Assembly: GCF_017309585.1 (NCBI RefSeq)
Contig: NZ_CP071321.1
Location: 248,001-312,000 of the forward strand
DNA from: Nitrogeniibacter aestuarii
GTDB lineage: Bacteria > Pseudomonadota > Gammaproteobacteria > Burkholderiales > Rhodocyclaceae
Reading direction: 5' to 3'
Length of the DNA: 64,000 nt
Position 1 is the stretch's first letter; the number at the start of each line of letters is the position of its first letter. Made by a program: the position numbers and the translations under genes. Below are positions 6,732 through 16,155 of this stretch, piece by piece. The notes beneath the pieces were generated by a model. That model was not told the origin of the DNA, searched no databases, and saw only the letters and a list, made by a program, of their open reading frames with translations.

Positions 6732-9208
6732 TCGGATTTGGCCTTGGCTTTGCCCTTGGCGGCCGGCTTCTTGGGCGCCCGGGGCTCAAACTCGAAGCCG
6801 ACCTTGCCGTCCTTCTGACGCACCAGGAAGGCGGAGAACTTGCGCTTGGTCTTGTTGGAGACGAACCCGCGCAGCAACTCGGTCTTGCCCTCGGCCAGCA
6901 ATTTCTGCATCTGCTCGCGTTCCACCGGTTGCTGAAGAATGATCTTGCCGGAGCGGAAGTCGCAGGACTTGTCCGGCCCGACCGACTTCTCGCAGACGTA
7001 GGCCATGCCGTGCTCGTAGACCTTGCTCTGGCACTTGGGGCATTCGCCCAGCGGCTCCTGATCCGAGAAATCGACGGGTTCGGCGTTTTCGTCGTCCTTG
7101 GGTTGGCCGAAGTCGAACGTCGGCTGCTGCTCGTCGTTGAGGACGATGTCCGCGTTGAACAGGCGGCCCATCTTGTTGCGGAAGCCCATGAGCGGACCGA
7201 CGTGACCTTCCTTGAGCAGGGTTTCGATCTCGTCGATCTCGAACTGACGGCTGGCCACGATCTTCCACGTGCTCCAGTCACAGGCCTGGCAGGCGAACTT
7301 CTTGTAGTTCTCCTTCACCACCCCGCCGCACTTGGGGCAGGGGGTCTTCAGGGTGACGAAGTCGCCCGGCACGGTGTCGGATTCGTACTGCTTGGCGCGA
7401 TCGACCATCTCCTGCGCCATGCGCGCGATCTCATCCATGAACGCGTCACGGGACAGGGCGCCTTTTTCGATCTGCGAGAGCTTGTATTCCCACTCGCCGG
7501 TCAGCTCGGGCGAAGTCAGTTCGGACACGCCCAGGCCGGTGAGCAGGGTGATCAGTGAAAAGGCCTTGGCGGTGGGCACCAGCTCCTTGCCCTCGCGCAG
7601 CATGTACTGTTCGCCGATCAGGTTCTCGATGATCTGGGCGCGGGTGGCCGGGGTGCCGAGGCCGCGCTCGGCCATGGCGGCACGCAACTCCTCGTCGTCC
7701 ACCATCTTGCCGGCGCCTTCCATGGCGGAGAGCAGGGTCGCTTCGTTGTAGCGGGCAGGCGGGCGGGTCTGCAGGGCGCGAACTTCCAGTTCGTCCGTCT
7801 TGACCTTTTCGCCGGCGGCCACAGCCACCAGCTCGTCGTCACCACTCTTCTCGCGGCCCACGACCACCAGCCAGCCCGGCTTGACCAGCACCTTGCCCTC
7901 GGTCTTGAAGGCTTCACCCTCGACCCGGGTGATGCGGGTGGTGACGTTGTACTCGGCGGCCGGATAGAACACCGACAGGAAGCGACGGGTGACCAGGTCG
8001 TAGATCTTCTGCTCCGGCTCGGAGAGCTTCTTGGGCTCGGTGCCGGTGGGGATGATCGCGAAGTGATCGGAAATCTTGGCGTTGTTGAAGATGCGCTTGT
8101 TGCCGCCCTTGACCCAGCCTTCGCGTTTGATCTCGTTGGCGAACTTGCTGTACTCAGCCGGCAGGTTGCCCATCACCTCCTTGACCGTGTCCACATAGTC
8201 TTCGGGCAGGGCGCGGGCGTCGGTACGCGGATAGGTAAGCACCTTGTGGCGTTCGTACAGGGCCTGGGCAACCTGTAGCGTGGCGCGGGCCGAAAAGCCG
8301 AAACGGCCGTTGGCCTCGCGCTGCAGGCTGGTCAGGTCGAACAGCATGGGCGATTGCTGGGTGGAGGGCTTGGTCGCTTCCTCCACCGTGCCCGGCTTGC
8401 CTTCGCACTTGGCGCGGATGGCCTCGGCCTTGTCGGCCGTCCACAGGCGTTCGGCGCGGGCATGCTCGTCGTCGTTCTTCTTGAAGTTCTCGTCGAACCA
8501 GCGGCCCGGGTATTCACCTTCGGCGCACGCGAAGCTGGCGTGAAGCTCCCAGTAGTCGCGGGACTTGAACTGGCGAATCCGGTTCTCGCGTTCGATGACG
8601 ATAGCCAGGGTCGGCGTCTGGACGCGGCCGACGGTGGTGAGGTGGAAACCGCCGGTCTTAGAGTTGAACGCCGTCATGGCGCGGGTGCCATTGATCCCGA
8701 TCAGCCAGTCGCTTTCCGCGCGGCTGACGGCGGCGGCGGCCAGGCCGGCCACCGCTTCGGCATCACGCAACTGCTGAAAGCCGTCGCGAATCGCGGTCGG
8801 TGTCATGGACTGCAGCCACAGACGCTGGACCGGTTTCTTGGTCTTGGAGTGCTCGACGATGAAATTGAAGATCAGCTCGCCCTCGCGCCCCGCGTCGCAT
8901 GCGTTCACGAGGCTATCGACGTCCTTGCGCTTGATCAGCCGTGTGAGCAGCTTGAGCCGGTCTTCACTCTTCTTGATCGGTTGCAGTGCAAAGTGGGTGG
9001 GAATGACCGGAAGGTTGGCAAATGACCACTTGCCGCGCTTGACCTCTTCGTCCGGCGGGACCGCCAGCTCGAGCAAATGACCGACGGCGGACGACAGCAC
9101 GTAGTCGTCCGACTCGAAGTAGTCTTTCTGGCGGGTGAAACCACCGATCGCACGGGCGATGTCCTGTGCGACGGAGGGTTTTTCCGCAATGATCAGTTTT
9201 TTGCTCAT
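6728..9208 (-). CDS. topB: DNA topoisomerase III
   Basis: An 826-residue type IA topoisomerase. The Toprim domain opens with KKLIIAEKPSVAQ and contains DAGREGE (105-111), the Mg-binding acidic cluster. The catalytic tyrosine is Y326 in LTYPRTDAR. The C-terminal part carries zinc-finger pairs (CPKCGG...CQAC and CPKCQS...C) and a basic Lys/Ala tail. The enzyme relaxes and decatenates DNA via a 5'-phosphotyrosine intermediate. I chose the start at 9208 because the family begins with the KKLIIAEKP strand; an upstream in-frame ATG at 9250 would add 14 atypical residues. It lies upstream of DUF924 and downstream of smg. Confidence 0.95.
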   Translation of the reverse strand: MSKKLIIAEKPSVAQDIARAIGGFTRQKDYFESDDYVLSSAVGHLLELAVPPDEEVKRGKWSFANLPVIPTHFALQPIKKSEDRLKLLTRLIKRKDVDSLVNACDAGREGELIFNFIVEHSKTKKPVQRLWLQSMTPTAIRDGFQQLRDAEAVAGLAAAAVSRAESDWLIGINGTRAMTAFNSKTGGFHLTTVGRVQTPTLAIVIERENRIRQFKSRDYWELHASFACAEGEYPGRWFDENFKKNDDEHARAERLWTADKAEAIRAKCEGKPGTVEEATKPSTQQSPMLFDLTSLQREANGRFGFSARATLQVAQALYERHKVLTYPRTDARALPEDYVDTVKEVMGNLPAEYSKFANEIKREGWVKGGNKRIFNNAKISDHFAIIPTGTEPKKLSEPEQKIYDLVTRRFLSVFYPAAEYNVTTRITRVEGEAFKTEGKVLVKPGWLVVVGREKSGDDELVAVAAGEKVKTDELEVRALQTRPPARYNEATLLSAMEGAGKMVDDEELRAAMAERGLGTPATRAQIIENLIGEQYMLREGKELVPTAKAFSLITLLTGLGVSELTSPELTGEWEYKLSQIEKGALSRDAFMDEIARMAQEMVDRAKQYESDTVPGDFVTLKTPCPKCGGVVKENYKKFACQACDWSTWKIVASRQFEIDEIETLLKEGHVGPLMGFRNKMGRLFNADIVLNDEQQPTFDFGQPKDDENAEPVDFSDQEPLGECPKCQSKVYEHGMAYVCEKSVGPDKSCDFRSGKIILQQPVEREQMQKLLAEGKTELLRGFVSNKTKRKFSAFLVRQKDGKVGFEFEPRAPKKPAAKGKAKAKSE

Positions 9209-9398
9209 GTCATGGCTGCGAGCCCTTTTGGGTCCGCATGGTTCCCGCATTTGTTAGGTCATTGAGCGCGGCATGATAAGGAAGCCGCGGCGACGCTGGC
9301 AAGTTTCGGCACAAGTGCGAAGTGCCGGTATCGCATGCGACACCGGCAGCCGACCTGCATCGGAAGGCCGCTCCAGCCTGTTACGGCGAAGCAGCTGT

Positions 9399-9866
9399 TT
9401 ACTGAAGAACCGGGCGCTCGTCTTCGTCGTCTTCGGTGAGCAGTTCATCCACCAGCAAGGAGTCCATCGGGCGCGCCTCGCGCCACATCACCATCAGCAC
9501 GATGACCTTGATCCGCCCCATGGAAACCGCTGCTTCAGGCAGCGCCATGACACGATCCACGATCAGTTCGCGGCTGCGGGCATCGAGGACGCCGGCACTT
9601 TCCAGGAAGGTGATGAAGCCGATCCCTTCGGTGCCGAGCTTGACCTGCTCTTCGGCCACATAGATGCGAATGGCGCCGATGGACGGCGCCACCGGCAACA
9701 CGCTGGTGCCGGCCACATCGTCGAGACCGGAGAGCCACTCGAGTGCTTCGGAGATTTCCTCGTCCTCGAATCCGGCCGCGGACAGGCGCCGAGCCAGTTG
9801 ATCCGGTTCGGGACACGCCTCGGCGTGAATATAGTTTTCAAACAGATAAACAAGGACGTCGAACAT
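9399..9866 (-). CDS. smg: Smg family protein (DUF494)
   Basis: A 155-residue acidic protein starting MFDVLVYLFENYI, the typical Smg N-terminus, and ending in an acidic tail (LLTEDDEDERP). Function is unknown. In beta- and gammaproteobacteria smg sits next to dprA and a topoisomerase gene, as here. The start at 9866 is set by the conserved N-terminus; the longer frame reaching 10082 has no family support. Confidence 0.9.
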   Translation of the reverse strand: MFDVLVYLFENYIHAEACPEPDQLARRLSAAGFEDEEISEALEWLSGLDDVAGTSVLPVAPSIGAIRIYVAEEQVKLGTEGIGFITFLESAGVLDARSRELIVDRVMALPEAAVSMGRIKVIVLMVMWREARPMDSLLVDELLTEDDEDERPVLQ

Positions 9867-10020
9867 GTTGGGGCCTGCTTTATGGAAGGCTCCTCGTGAG
9901 ACCGGCAGCGCGTTCCGATGGTTGCGTTGCGCGGCATTCGGATCGGGGTTTGACCGGATCCTGAACACCGTGCACCTCGTCCTCGGACCGCTCATGACGG
10001 GTTTTCGAGGCGCCTTGGAG

Positions 10021-11115
10021 TCAAAGTCGCTGGAAGCGGCCGCCGGGCAGGCGGCTGACTCGCCCTTCCAGTTCCATGTCAAGCAGCATGGCGTAGAGTG
10101 TTTCCGTCGTCAAGCCGGTGCGGTGCACCATTGTGTCGATCGTCACAGGATCGAAACCCATCGCATCGAGCAACGGGTCCGCCGTTTGCGTGTCGGTCGA
10201 GACGGTCTCCACGGCGCGCTCCAACGGGCGTTCCAGCGCGCTAAACGCTTGTTCTTCAAGAATGTCCCGCGCAGTTTCGACCAGCTTGGCACCTTCGCGA
10301 ATGAGCTGATGGCAACCTTTGGCGAGCGGCGAATGGATGGAGCCGGGGATGGCGAAAACCTCTCGTCCCTGATCAACGGCTTGCCGTGCGGTGATGAGCG
10401 AGCCACTGCCCGGAGCGGCTTCGACCACGAGAACGCCGCGTGACAGGCCCGAGATGATGCGGTTACGGCGCGGGAAGTTGTGCGCGACGGCGGCCGTGCC
10501 CAGCGGAAACTCGCTGACGATCGCGCCGTGGGCGACGATCCGTTCGGCCAATGCCTTGTTCCGCGCCGGGTACATGCGATCGGCCCCGGTGCCGATGACC
10601 GCCACCGTGTCGCCGTGGGCTTCGAGGGCGCCCTCATGGGCCGCAGCGTCGATACCGAGCGCCAGGCCGCTCACCACGCACAATCCGCCGCTTGCCAGGT
10701 TGTGCGCGAAGGCACGCGCATTGTCGATGCCCTGTGCCGTCGCGTTGCGCGAGCCGACGATGGCGATGGATGTCCTGTTCAGGACGGACAGATCGCCTTT
10801 GACGTAGAGCAGCGACGGCGGGTCGGCGGTATCCAGCAGGGCTCGGGGGTAGGTGTCGTCCGCCAACGTGACCACATGATTGCCGGGTGTCTCCAGCCAT
10901 TGGCGGGTTCGATCGATCTGCTCGCTGGCGTCGTGATCGCGGATGGCGTGGGCGAGCTTGTCGCCCACCACCTTTGCCAGCGCGCCATGGCCGGCGTCGA
11001 AAATCGCCACAGGGAGCCCGAAGACGCTCAGTAAACGACGCTGACGCTCACCCCCGATCCCGGGAATGAGCGTCAGTCTGAGCCAGGCGGCGAATGCGTC
11101 GTGGCGATCCGCCAC
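10021..11115 (-). CDS. dprA: DNA-processing protein DprA
   Basis: A 364-residue protein with a Rossmann-like DprA core (SIAIVGSRNATAQG, VVSGLALGIDAAAHEGAL, NFPRRNRIISGLS, EAAPGSGSLITA) and a C-terminal winged-helix domain. DprA protects incoming single-stranded DNA and loads RecA during natural transformation. The preferred start is a GTG at 11115, one base after the stop of the upstream LysM gene; longer frames run into that gene. Tight spacing suggests co-transcription with the LysM gene. Confidence 0.93.
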   Translation of the reverse strand: MADRHDAFAAWLRLTLIPGIGGERQRRLLSVFGLPVAIFDAGHGALAKVVGDKLAHAIRDHDASEQIDRTRQWLETPGNHVVTLADDTYPRALLDTADPPSLLYVKGDLSVLNRTSIAIVGSRNATAQGIDNARAFAHNLASGGLCVVSGLALGIDAAAHEGALEAHGDTVAVIGTGADRMYPARNKALAERIVAHGAIVSEFPLGTAAVAHNFPRRNRIISGLSRGVLVVEAAPGSGSLITARQAVDQGREVFAIPGSIHSPLAKGCHQLIREGAKLVETARDILEEQAFSALERPLERAVETVSTDTQTADPLLDAMGFDPVTIDTMVHRTGLTTETLYAMLLDMELEGRVSRLPGGRFQRL

Positions 11116-11116
11116 G

Positions 11117-12142
11117 TCAGGGATTGCGGATGGTATCGGCGATCTGGACCGGTGCGGAGGCATCCACGACGAGGCCGTAGGACACACGGTTGAACACGCG
11201 GAACACGAACACCAGCCCATAACGGTTTTCGGGCAGGTCGAAGGTTTCCTTCTCGCCGGTTTCCGGGTCCTTGTATTTCACTTCGCCGCGCGCACGGTAC
11301 AGCGCGAGCACGTGACCGACTTCGATGCCTTCTTGCTGACCGACGCCGAGCGTGATGACCCCTTGGCGACCGGTCTCGCTGACGCCGCCATACACGCCGA
11401 TCACGCGGCCTTCGACGCTCGCCTCGGGCGAGTGCGGCACATAGGAGGTGATTTCCGGGCGGGTGGCGGGCAGCATGCGCTCGCCGCTGCCGATTTCCTG
11501 CTTGGCCGAAATGATCTGGAGCACTGCCGGCGCGCCATGCTGGGTCACCGCCGCGGTACCCAGATGGAAGGCTTCGTAACCGAGCACTTCCTTGGTCAGC
11601 GGGTCGACGAGCGGGCGGGCAGGACGGAAGACATGCCACTGGTCGGTGCCCGGATCGACGTCCTTGGCGAACACGGTGTCGCCCTGGCCCGTGAAGAGCC
11701 GGTTCTCCTGGGTGGCAACGATCACGGCGGCGTTCTGGATGTTCTGCTCATCCACCACGAGCGGTTGGGACAGGAAGGGCTCGATCTCGTTCTGCGGGAT
11801 GCTCGGGATGGCGTCTGCCAGATCCTCGGTGTAGACCGTCGGCTTGATGTCACGGCCCACGCGACGACCGAGTCGCAGATAGGGGCCGCTGCGGTCGAGC
11901 ATGATGACCTGGCCGGGGTAGATGAGGTGCGGATTGCGAATCTCGTCCTTGTTCATCTGCCACACTTCGGGCCAGCGCCACGGGCGGCGGAGAAACTTCC
12001 CTGAGATATCCCAGAGCGTGTCGCCTTTCTTGACCACGTAGCTGTCAGGCGCGTTGGCGGCCAGTTCGACAGGCGCTGCGGCTGCAGCGGGCTGGACGAG
12101 GGCGGCGACGCCGATGAACATAGAGAATATAATGCGGATCAT
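11117..12142 (-). CDS. LysM peptidoglycan-binding protein
   Basis: A 341-residue exported protein: signal peptide (MIRIIFSMFIG... to about residue 22), then a LysM domain (DSYVVKKGDTLWDISGKFL to YPGQVIML). A roughly 250-residue C-terminal region follows whose family I do not recognise by name. LysM binds peptidoglycan glycans, placing it in the periplasm. The def-fmt-dprA-LysM neighbourhood is common in betaproteobacteria. Start at 12142 is chosen because it begins the signal peptide; the in-frame ATG at 12205 would bury it. Confidence 0.87.
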   Translation of the reverse strand: MIRIIFSMFIGVAALVQPAAAAAPVELAANAPDSYVVKKGDTLWDISGKFLRRPWRWPEVWQMNKDEIRNPHLIYPGQVIMLDRSGPYLRLGRRVGRDIKPTVYTEDLADAIPSIPQNEIEPFLSQPLVVDEQNIQNAAVIVATQENRLFTGQGDTVFAKDVDPGTDQWHVFRPARPLVDPLTKEVLGYEAFHLGTAAVTQHGAPAVLQIISAKQEIGSGERMLPATRPEITSYVPHSPEASVEGRVIGVYGGVSETGRQGVITLGVGQQEGIEVGHVLALYRARGEVKYKDPETGEKETFDLPENRYGLVFVFRVFNRVSYGLVVDASAPVQIADTIRNP

Positions 12143-12234
12143 CACTCGCTTCCGTATTGATGCGGGCGGCATTTTCAAAGCCCTGCCGGGAATTTGTTCA
12201 CCCAATGACGGTCACAAATCCCGGAAGTTGAGTG

Positions 12235-12263
12235 CCCCGATGACAAACGTGCAATCATCGGGG
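12235..12263. repeat. 9-bp inverted repeat in the LysM/def divergent region
   Basis: Perfect arms CCCCGATGA (12235-12243) and TCATCGGGG (12255-12263) are separated by 11 bp, between the divergent LysM and def genes. It could be an operator or an RNA hairpin in the def leader. No T-run follows, so it is not a classical terminator. Confidence 0.55.
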
Positions 12264-12315
12264 ATGGCAAATCACTTGAAATTCTGCACGTAATCCCATA
12301 ACGCGGCAAGCTTTT

Positions 12316-12819
12316 ATGGCACTTCTTCCTATCCTTCACTACCCTGACGAGCGACTCCATACCAAGGCGAAACCGGTGGCCGAGGTGGATGAGCGCATCC
12401 GTACCCTCGTGGCCGACATGGCCGAGACCATGTACGAAGCGCCGGGCATCGGTCTGGCGGCGACGCAGGTGAACGTCCATGAACGTGTGGTCGTCATCGA
12501 CGTCTCGGAGGAGCGCAACGAACTGCGGGCCTTCATCAATCCGGAGATCATCGAACGCCATGGCGAGACGGTGGGCGAGGAAGGCTGCCTGTCGGTGCCC
12601 GGGATCTACGACAAGGTCACGCGGGCGGAGCGGGTCAGGGTCAAGGCGCTCAACGAGCGTGGTGAAGCCTTCGAACTCGAGGCGGATGGCTTGCTGGCCA
12701 TCTGCATCCAGCATGAGCTCGATCATCTCGACGGCAAGGTGTTCGTCGAATACCTGTCACAACTCAAGCAGGGCCGCATCAAGAGCAAGCTGGCCAAGCG
12801 CGCCCGCATCACGGCCTGA
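12316..12819 (+). CDS. def: Peptide deformylase
   Basis: A 167-residue metalloenzyme with the three diagnostic motifs: GIGLAATQ, EEGCLSVP and HELDH. The Cys of EEGCLS and both His of HELDH bind the metal (Fe2+ or Zn2+). It removes the N-formyl group from nascent proteins. It lies 5 bp upstream of fmt, which makes the formyl donor tRNA: the standard def-fmt operon. Confidence 0.97.
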   Translation: MALLPILHYPDERLHTKAKPVAEVDERIRTLVADMAETMYEAPGIGLAATQVNVHERVVVIDVSEERNELRAFINPEIIERHGETVGEEGCLSVPGIYDKVTRAERVRVKALNERGEAFELEADGLLAICIQHELDHLDGKVFVEYLSQLKQGRIKSKLAKRARITA

Positions 12820-12824
12820 GACCC

Positions 12825-13751
12825 ATGAAAATCGCTTTTGCCGGCACGCCGGAATTCGCGGCGCAGGCCCTGCGCGCGCTCATCGAAGCCGGGCACGAGG
12901 TTGTGCTGGTGCTGACGCAGCCCGATCGTCCGGCGGGCCGTGGCATGAAGCTCACGCCCAGTCCGGTCAAGGTGGTGGCGCTCGAACACGGCATTGCGGT
13001 CGATCAACCGGAAAAACTGCGCACCGAAGAACAGCAGGCCGCGTTGCGCGCAGCCGCGCCCGAGGTGCTGGTGGTGGCGGCCTACGGCATCATCCTGCCG
13101 CAGGCCGTGCTCGACATCCCGACCCACGGTTGCCTCAACATCCATGCGTCACTGCTCCCGCGCTGGCGGGGTGCGGCACCCATCCATCGTGCCATCGAGG
13201 CCGGCGACGCCGAAACCGGCATCACCATCATGCAGATGGACGCAGGTCTGGACACGGGCGACATGTTGCTCAAGCGCGCCATGCCCATCCGGGCCGACGC
13301 GACCACCGCCTCGCTCCACGACGCGCTGGCGGCGCTGGGCGGCGAGATGATCGTCGAGGCGCTCGCCGCGCTGCCAGATGGCCTGACGCGTACCCCTCAG
13401 CCCGAAGAAGGCGTCACCTACGCTCACAAGATCGACAAGGCAGAATCCCGCATCGACTGGCGACGCCCGGCGATCGAGCTCGATCGGGCCGTGCGTGCCT
13501 TCAATCCGTTTCCCGGTGCCGTGGCCGAGCTGGGTGGAACAACGCTCAAGCTGTGGGCGGCCGCCCCGTGTGATCGACAGGGCGCGCCGGGCGAAGTGTT
13601 GCAGGCCGATGCCGAGGGCCTGGTCATCGCCTGCGGTGAAGGCGCGCTGAAGATCACCACCGCCCAAAAACCGGGCAAGAAGCGTCAGCCGGTTGGCGAT
13701 GTACTGCAGGGCCTTGAGCTGGTGCCCGGCATGGTTTGCGACTTGCCGTAA
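12825..13751 (+). CDS. fmt: Methionyl-tRNA formyltransferase
   Basis: A 308-residue protein beginning MKIAFAGTPEFAAQAL. It contains the formyl-transferase motif LNIHASLLPRWRGAAPI, the loop DRPAGRGMKLTPSPVK that contacts the acceptor stem, and a C-terminal OB-like domain. It formylates initiator Met-tRNA using 10-formyl-tetrahydrofolate. Second gene of the def-fmt pair. Confidence 0.97.
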   Translation: MKIAFAGTPEFAAQALRALIEAGHEVVLVLTQPDRPAGRGMKLTPSPVKVVALEHGIAVDQPEKLRTEEQQAALRAAAPEVLVVAAYGIILPQAVLDIPTHGCLNIHASLLPRWRGAAPIHRAIEAGDAETGITIMQMDAGLDTGDMLLKRAMPIRADATTASLHDALAALGGEMIVEALAALPDGLTRTPQPEEGVTYAHKIDKAESRIDWRRPAIELDRAVRAFNPFPGAVAELGGTTLKLWAAAPCDRQGAPGEVLQADAEGLVIACGEGALKITTAQKPGKKRQPVGDVLQGLELVPGMVCDLP

Positions 13752-13755
13752 CGGA

Positions 13756-13782
13756 TTGAATTTTTTTGTCTATACCCCATCT
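13756..13782 (+). promoter_or_regulatory. Sigma-32 (heat-shock) type promoter for htpX
   Basis: TTGAA at 13756-13760, a 14-bp T-rich spacer, then CCCCATCT at 13775-13782. The second element matches the sigma-32 -10 consensus CCCCATNT exactly and the first matches the core of the -35 CTTGAA. It lies immediately upstream of htpX, a known heat-shock gene, giving a leader of roughly 45 nt. Confidence 0.68.
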
Positions 13783-13833
13783 AATCGGGGCGTGGCGAAA
13801 GTTGCCCGCGCTTGACTGGAGGAAAGACTGGAA

Positions 13834-14670
13834 ATGTTCGGAAACTGGATGAAAACCTCGATCCTGATGGCGGGGATCGTGGCCCTGTTCGGTGCCGTCG
13901 GCGCAGCCATTGGCGGCCAGCAGGGCATGTTGCTCGCGCTCGTCTTCGGTGGCGCCATGAACCTGTGGGCCTACTGGTTCTCGGACAAGATGGTGCTCAA
14001 GATGTATCGGGCACGTCAGGTGGATGCCGCGAGTTCTCCGTATCTCTACAACATGGTCAAGGAGCTGGCGGGCCGTGCCGGGCTGCCGATGCCGAAGGTC
14101 TACATCATCGATGAAGACCAGCCCAATGCCTTTGCCACCGGACGGAATCCCGACAACGCCGCCGTTGCAGCCACGACGGGCATCATGAAGATGCTCAGCG
14201 AGCGCGAACTGCGCGGCGTGATGGCGCACGAGCTGGCGCACGTGAAGCATCGCGACATTCTCATCTCGACCATGTCCGCCACGGTGGCCGGTGCGATTTC
14301 CATGCTGGCCAACTTCGGCATGTTTTTCGGCGGCAACAACGATGACCGGCCCAACCCGGTGGTCGCCATTGCCATGATGATCCTGGCGCCGATGGCGGGC
14401 ATGATTATCCAGATGGCGATCTCGCGGACCCGTGAATTCGGTGCAGATCGGGGTGGCGCCGAAATTTCCGGTGATCCGCATGCGCTGGCGGATGCGTTGG
14501 CCAAGATCGACGCCTACGCTCGCGGCATCCCGATGCACACGGCGGAGCGCCATCCGGAGACGGCGCAGATGATGATCATGAACCCCCTCTCCGGCGGTGG
14601 TCTGCGTGGCCTGTTCTCGACCCACCCGAGCACCGAGGAGCGCATTGCCCGCCTGCGGGCCATGGGTTGA
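13834..14670 (+). CDS. htpX: Membrane zinc metalloprotease HtpX
   Basis: A 278-residue M48 protease with N-terminal transmembrane helices (about 8-26 and 32-50), the zinc motif HELAH (132-136), a further hydrophobic segment around 170-195, and a downstream REFGADRGGAE helix carrying the third zinc ligand. It works with FtsH in quality control of inner-membrane proteins. A strong GGAGG ribosome site precedes the start. The upstream promoter has sigma-32 character and a terminator follows. Confidence 0.95.
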   Translation: MFGNWMKTSILMAGIVALFGAVGAAIGGQQGMLLALVFGGAMNLWAYWFSDKMVLKMYRARQVDAASSPYLYNMVKELAGRAGLPMPKVYIIDEDQPNAFATGRNPDNAAVAATTGIMKMLSERELRGVMAHELAHVKHRDILISTMSATVAGAISMLANFGMFFGGNNDDRPNPVVAIAMMILAPMAGMIIQMAISRTREFGADRGGAEISGDPHALADALAKIDAYARGIPMHTAERHPETAQMMIMNPLSGGGLRGLFSTHPSTEERIARLRAMG

Positions 14671-14698
14671 GCCGACCGCTGACCTAGGGAAAATACTG

Positions 14699-14724
14699 AC
14701 GCGCGGCACCCGCCGCGCGTTTTT
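14699..14724 (+). terminator. Rho-independent terminator of htpX
   Basis: A 9-bp GC stem (14699-14707 with 14712-14720), 4-nt loop and five T. It separates htpX from the sigma-54 activator gene. Confidence 0.82.
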
Positions 14725-14765
14725 CATTGATGGTCTAATGGGCCGATCGCCCGACACTGCCATTC

Positions 14766-16136
14766 ATGACGACCCCAGCAAACACCGACAGCGCATCCCC
14801 CGACCGAGCCCAGTGGGCGGATTACGCCGTGCTGGTGGTCGACGATGAGGAGGGGCTGCGCAGCTTCCTGAACCGTGCGCTGAGCGCACGCGGAGCGCGT
14901 GTGGAGACGGCCGAGTCGGCCGAGGCCGCGGCGGCCGTGCTGGCCGACGGGCATTTTGACGCGATCGTGCTCGACATCGCCCTGCCCGGCAAGGCCGGCA
15001 TCGAGTGGCTGCGGGAGCTGCGTGCCGGGGCCTACTCGGGCGACGTGATCCTCATCACCGCGTTTGCCGACATGGACACCGCCATCGATGCGCTGCGCGC
15101 CGGTGCGGCGGACTTCATCCTCAAGCCCTTCCGGGTGGATCAGATTCTCAACTCCCTGCAGCGCTGTTTCGAGCGTGCCCGTCTGGCGCGGGAAAACTAC
15201 GTGCTGCGCCGGGAAGTGGCCGACCTGTCGGGCGAGACCGGCATCGTGGGCAGCTCCCAGGCCATGCGTCAGCTGTACGGCCTCATCAAGCGTGTGGCGC
15301 CAACGCCGACCACGGTGCTGATCCAGGGTGAATCGGGCGTTGGCAAGGAGCTGGCAGCACGGGCCCTGCACGGCATGAGCACCCGGGCCGAGCGCACTTT
15401 CGTGCCGGTCAACTGTGCGGCGGTGTCGCCCGAACTCATCGAGAGCGAGCTGTTCGGGCATGTGAAGGGGGCGTTCACCGGCGCCGCTGACAGCCGTAGT
15501 GGCCTGTTCGTGTACGCCAACGGGGGCACGCTGTTCCTCGACGAAATCGGCGAACTGCCGCTGGCCCTGCAGACCAAGCTCCTGCGCGCCCTCGAAGAGC
15601 AGCGCGTCCGGCCGGTGGGCTCGACCAAGGAAGTGCCGGTGGACGTGCGCGTGATCGCCGCCACCAACCGCGACCTGCAGGCCGAAGTGGCGGCCGGGCG
15701 TTTCCGTGAAGATCTTTACTACCGGCTCGAGGTGCTGACGCTGACGATCCCGCCGCTGCGTGACCGGCCGGACGACATCGTGCCGCTGGCCGAGCATTTC
15801 AATCACCAGCTGGCGGCGCGCATCGGCCTGCCGCCGCTCGACATCCTGCCCGAAGTGGCGGCACGGCTGGCCGGCTATCGTTGGCCGGGCAATGCGCGCG
15901 AACTGCGCAACTTCATCGAACGGGCGCTCATCCTCGGACACTTTCCGGTGGACGCAGAGCAGGACACGGTGGGCGGTGCCAAGGACATGCCCCTGACCCT
16001 GGCCGAGGTGGAAAAGCGCCACATCCTGGCGGTGCTGCGCCAGTGCGAGGGCAACAAGACGCGCGCCGCCGAACTGCTCGAAGTCTCCCGCAAGACGCTC
16101 GAACGCAAGTGCGCCGACTGGGGCGTCTCGCTCTAG
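14766..16136 (+). CDS. NtrC-family sigma-54 response regulator
   Basis: A 456-residue protein with a receiver domain (VVDDEE, phospho-acceptor D70 in IVLDIALPG), an AAA+ domain (Walker A GESGVGKE, sigma-54 contact loop GAFTGA, LFLDEIGELP) and a C-terminal Fis-type helix-turn-helix (KTRAAELLEVSRKTLERK). Phosphorylated, such proteins remodel sigma-54 RNA polymerase at -24/-12 promoters. Its kinase is the next gene, 19 bp downstream, so the pair is one operon. Targets are not evident from position. It is not NtrC itself, since no glnA or ntrB-type gene is present. Confidence 0.93.
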   Translation: MTTPANTDSASPDRAQWADYAVLVVDDEEGLRSFLNRALSARGARVETAESAEAAAAVLADGHFDAIVLDIALPGKAGIEWLRELRAGAYSGDVILITAFADMDTAIDALRAGAADFILKPFRVDQILNSLQRCFERARLARENYVLRREVADLSGETGIVGSSQAMRQLYGLIKRVAPTPTTVLIQGESGVGKELAARALHGMSTRAERTFVPVNCAAVSPELIESELFGHVKGAFTGAADSRSGLFVYANGGTLFLDEIGELPLALQTKLLRALEEQRVRPVGSTKEVPVDVRVIAATNRDLQAEVAAGRFREDLYYRLEVLTLTIPPLRDRPDDIVPLAEHFNHQLAARIGLPPLDILPEVAARLAGYRWPGNARELRNFIERALILGHFPVDAEQDTVGGAKDMPLTLAEVEKRHILAVLRQCEGNKTRAAELLEVSRKTLERKCADWGVSL

Positions 16137-16155
16137 TGGCCGCGCCGCGCTAGCC

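Noticed and set aside
12479..13573. An alternative + strand frame across def and fmt
   Set aside because: Its translation is Arg/Ser/Gly-rich noise; def and fmt in the other frames have all diagnostic motifs.
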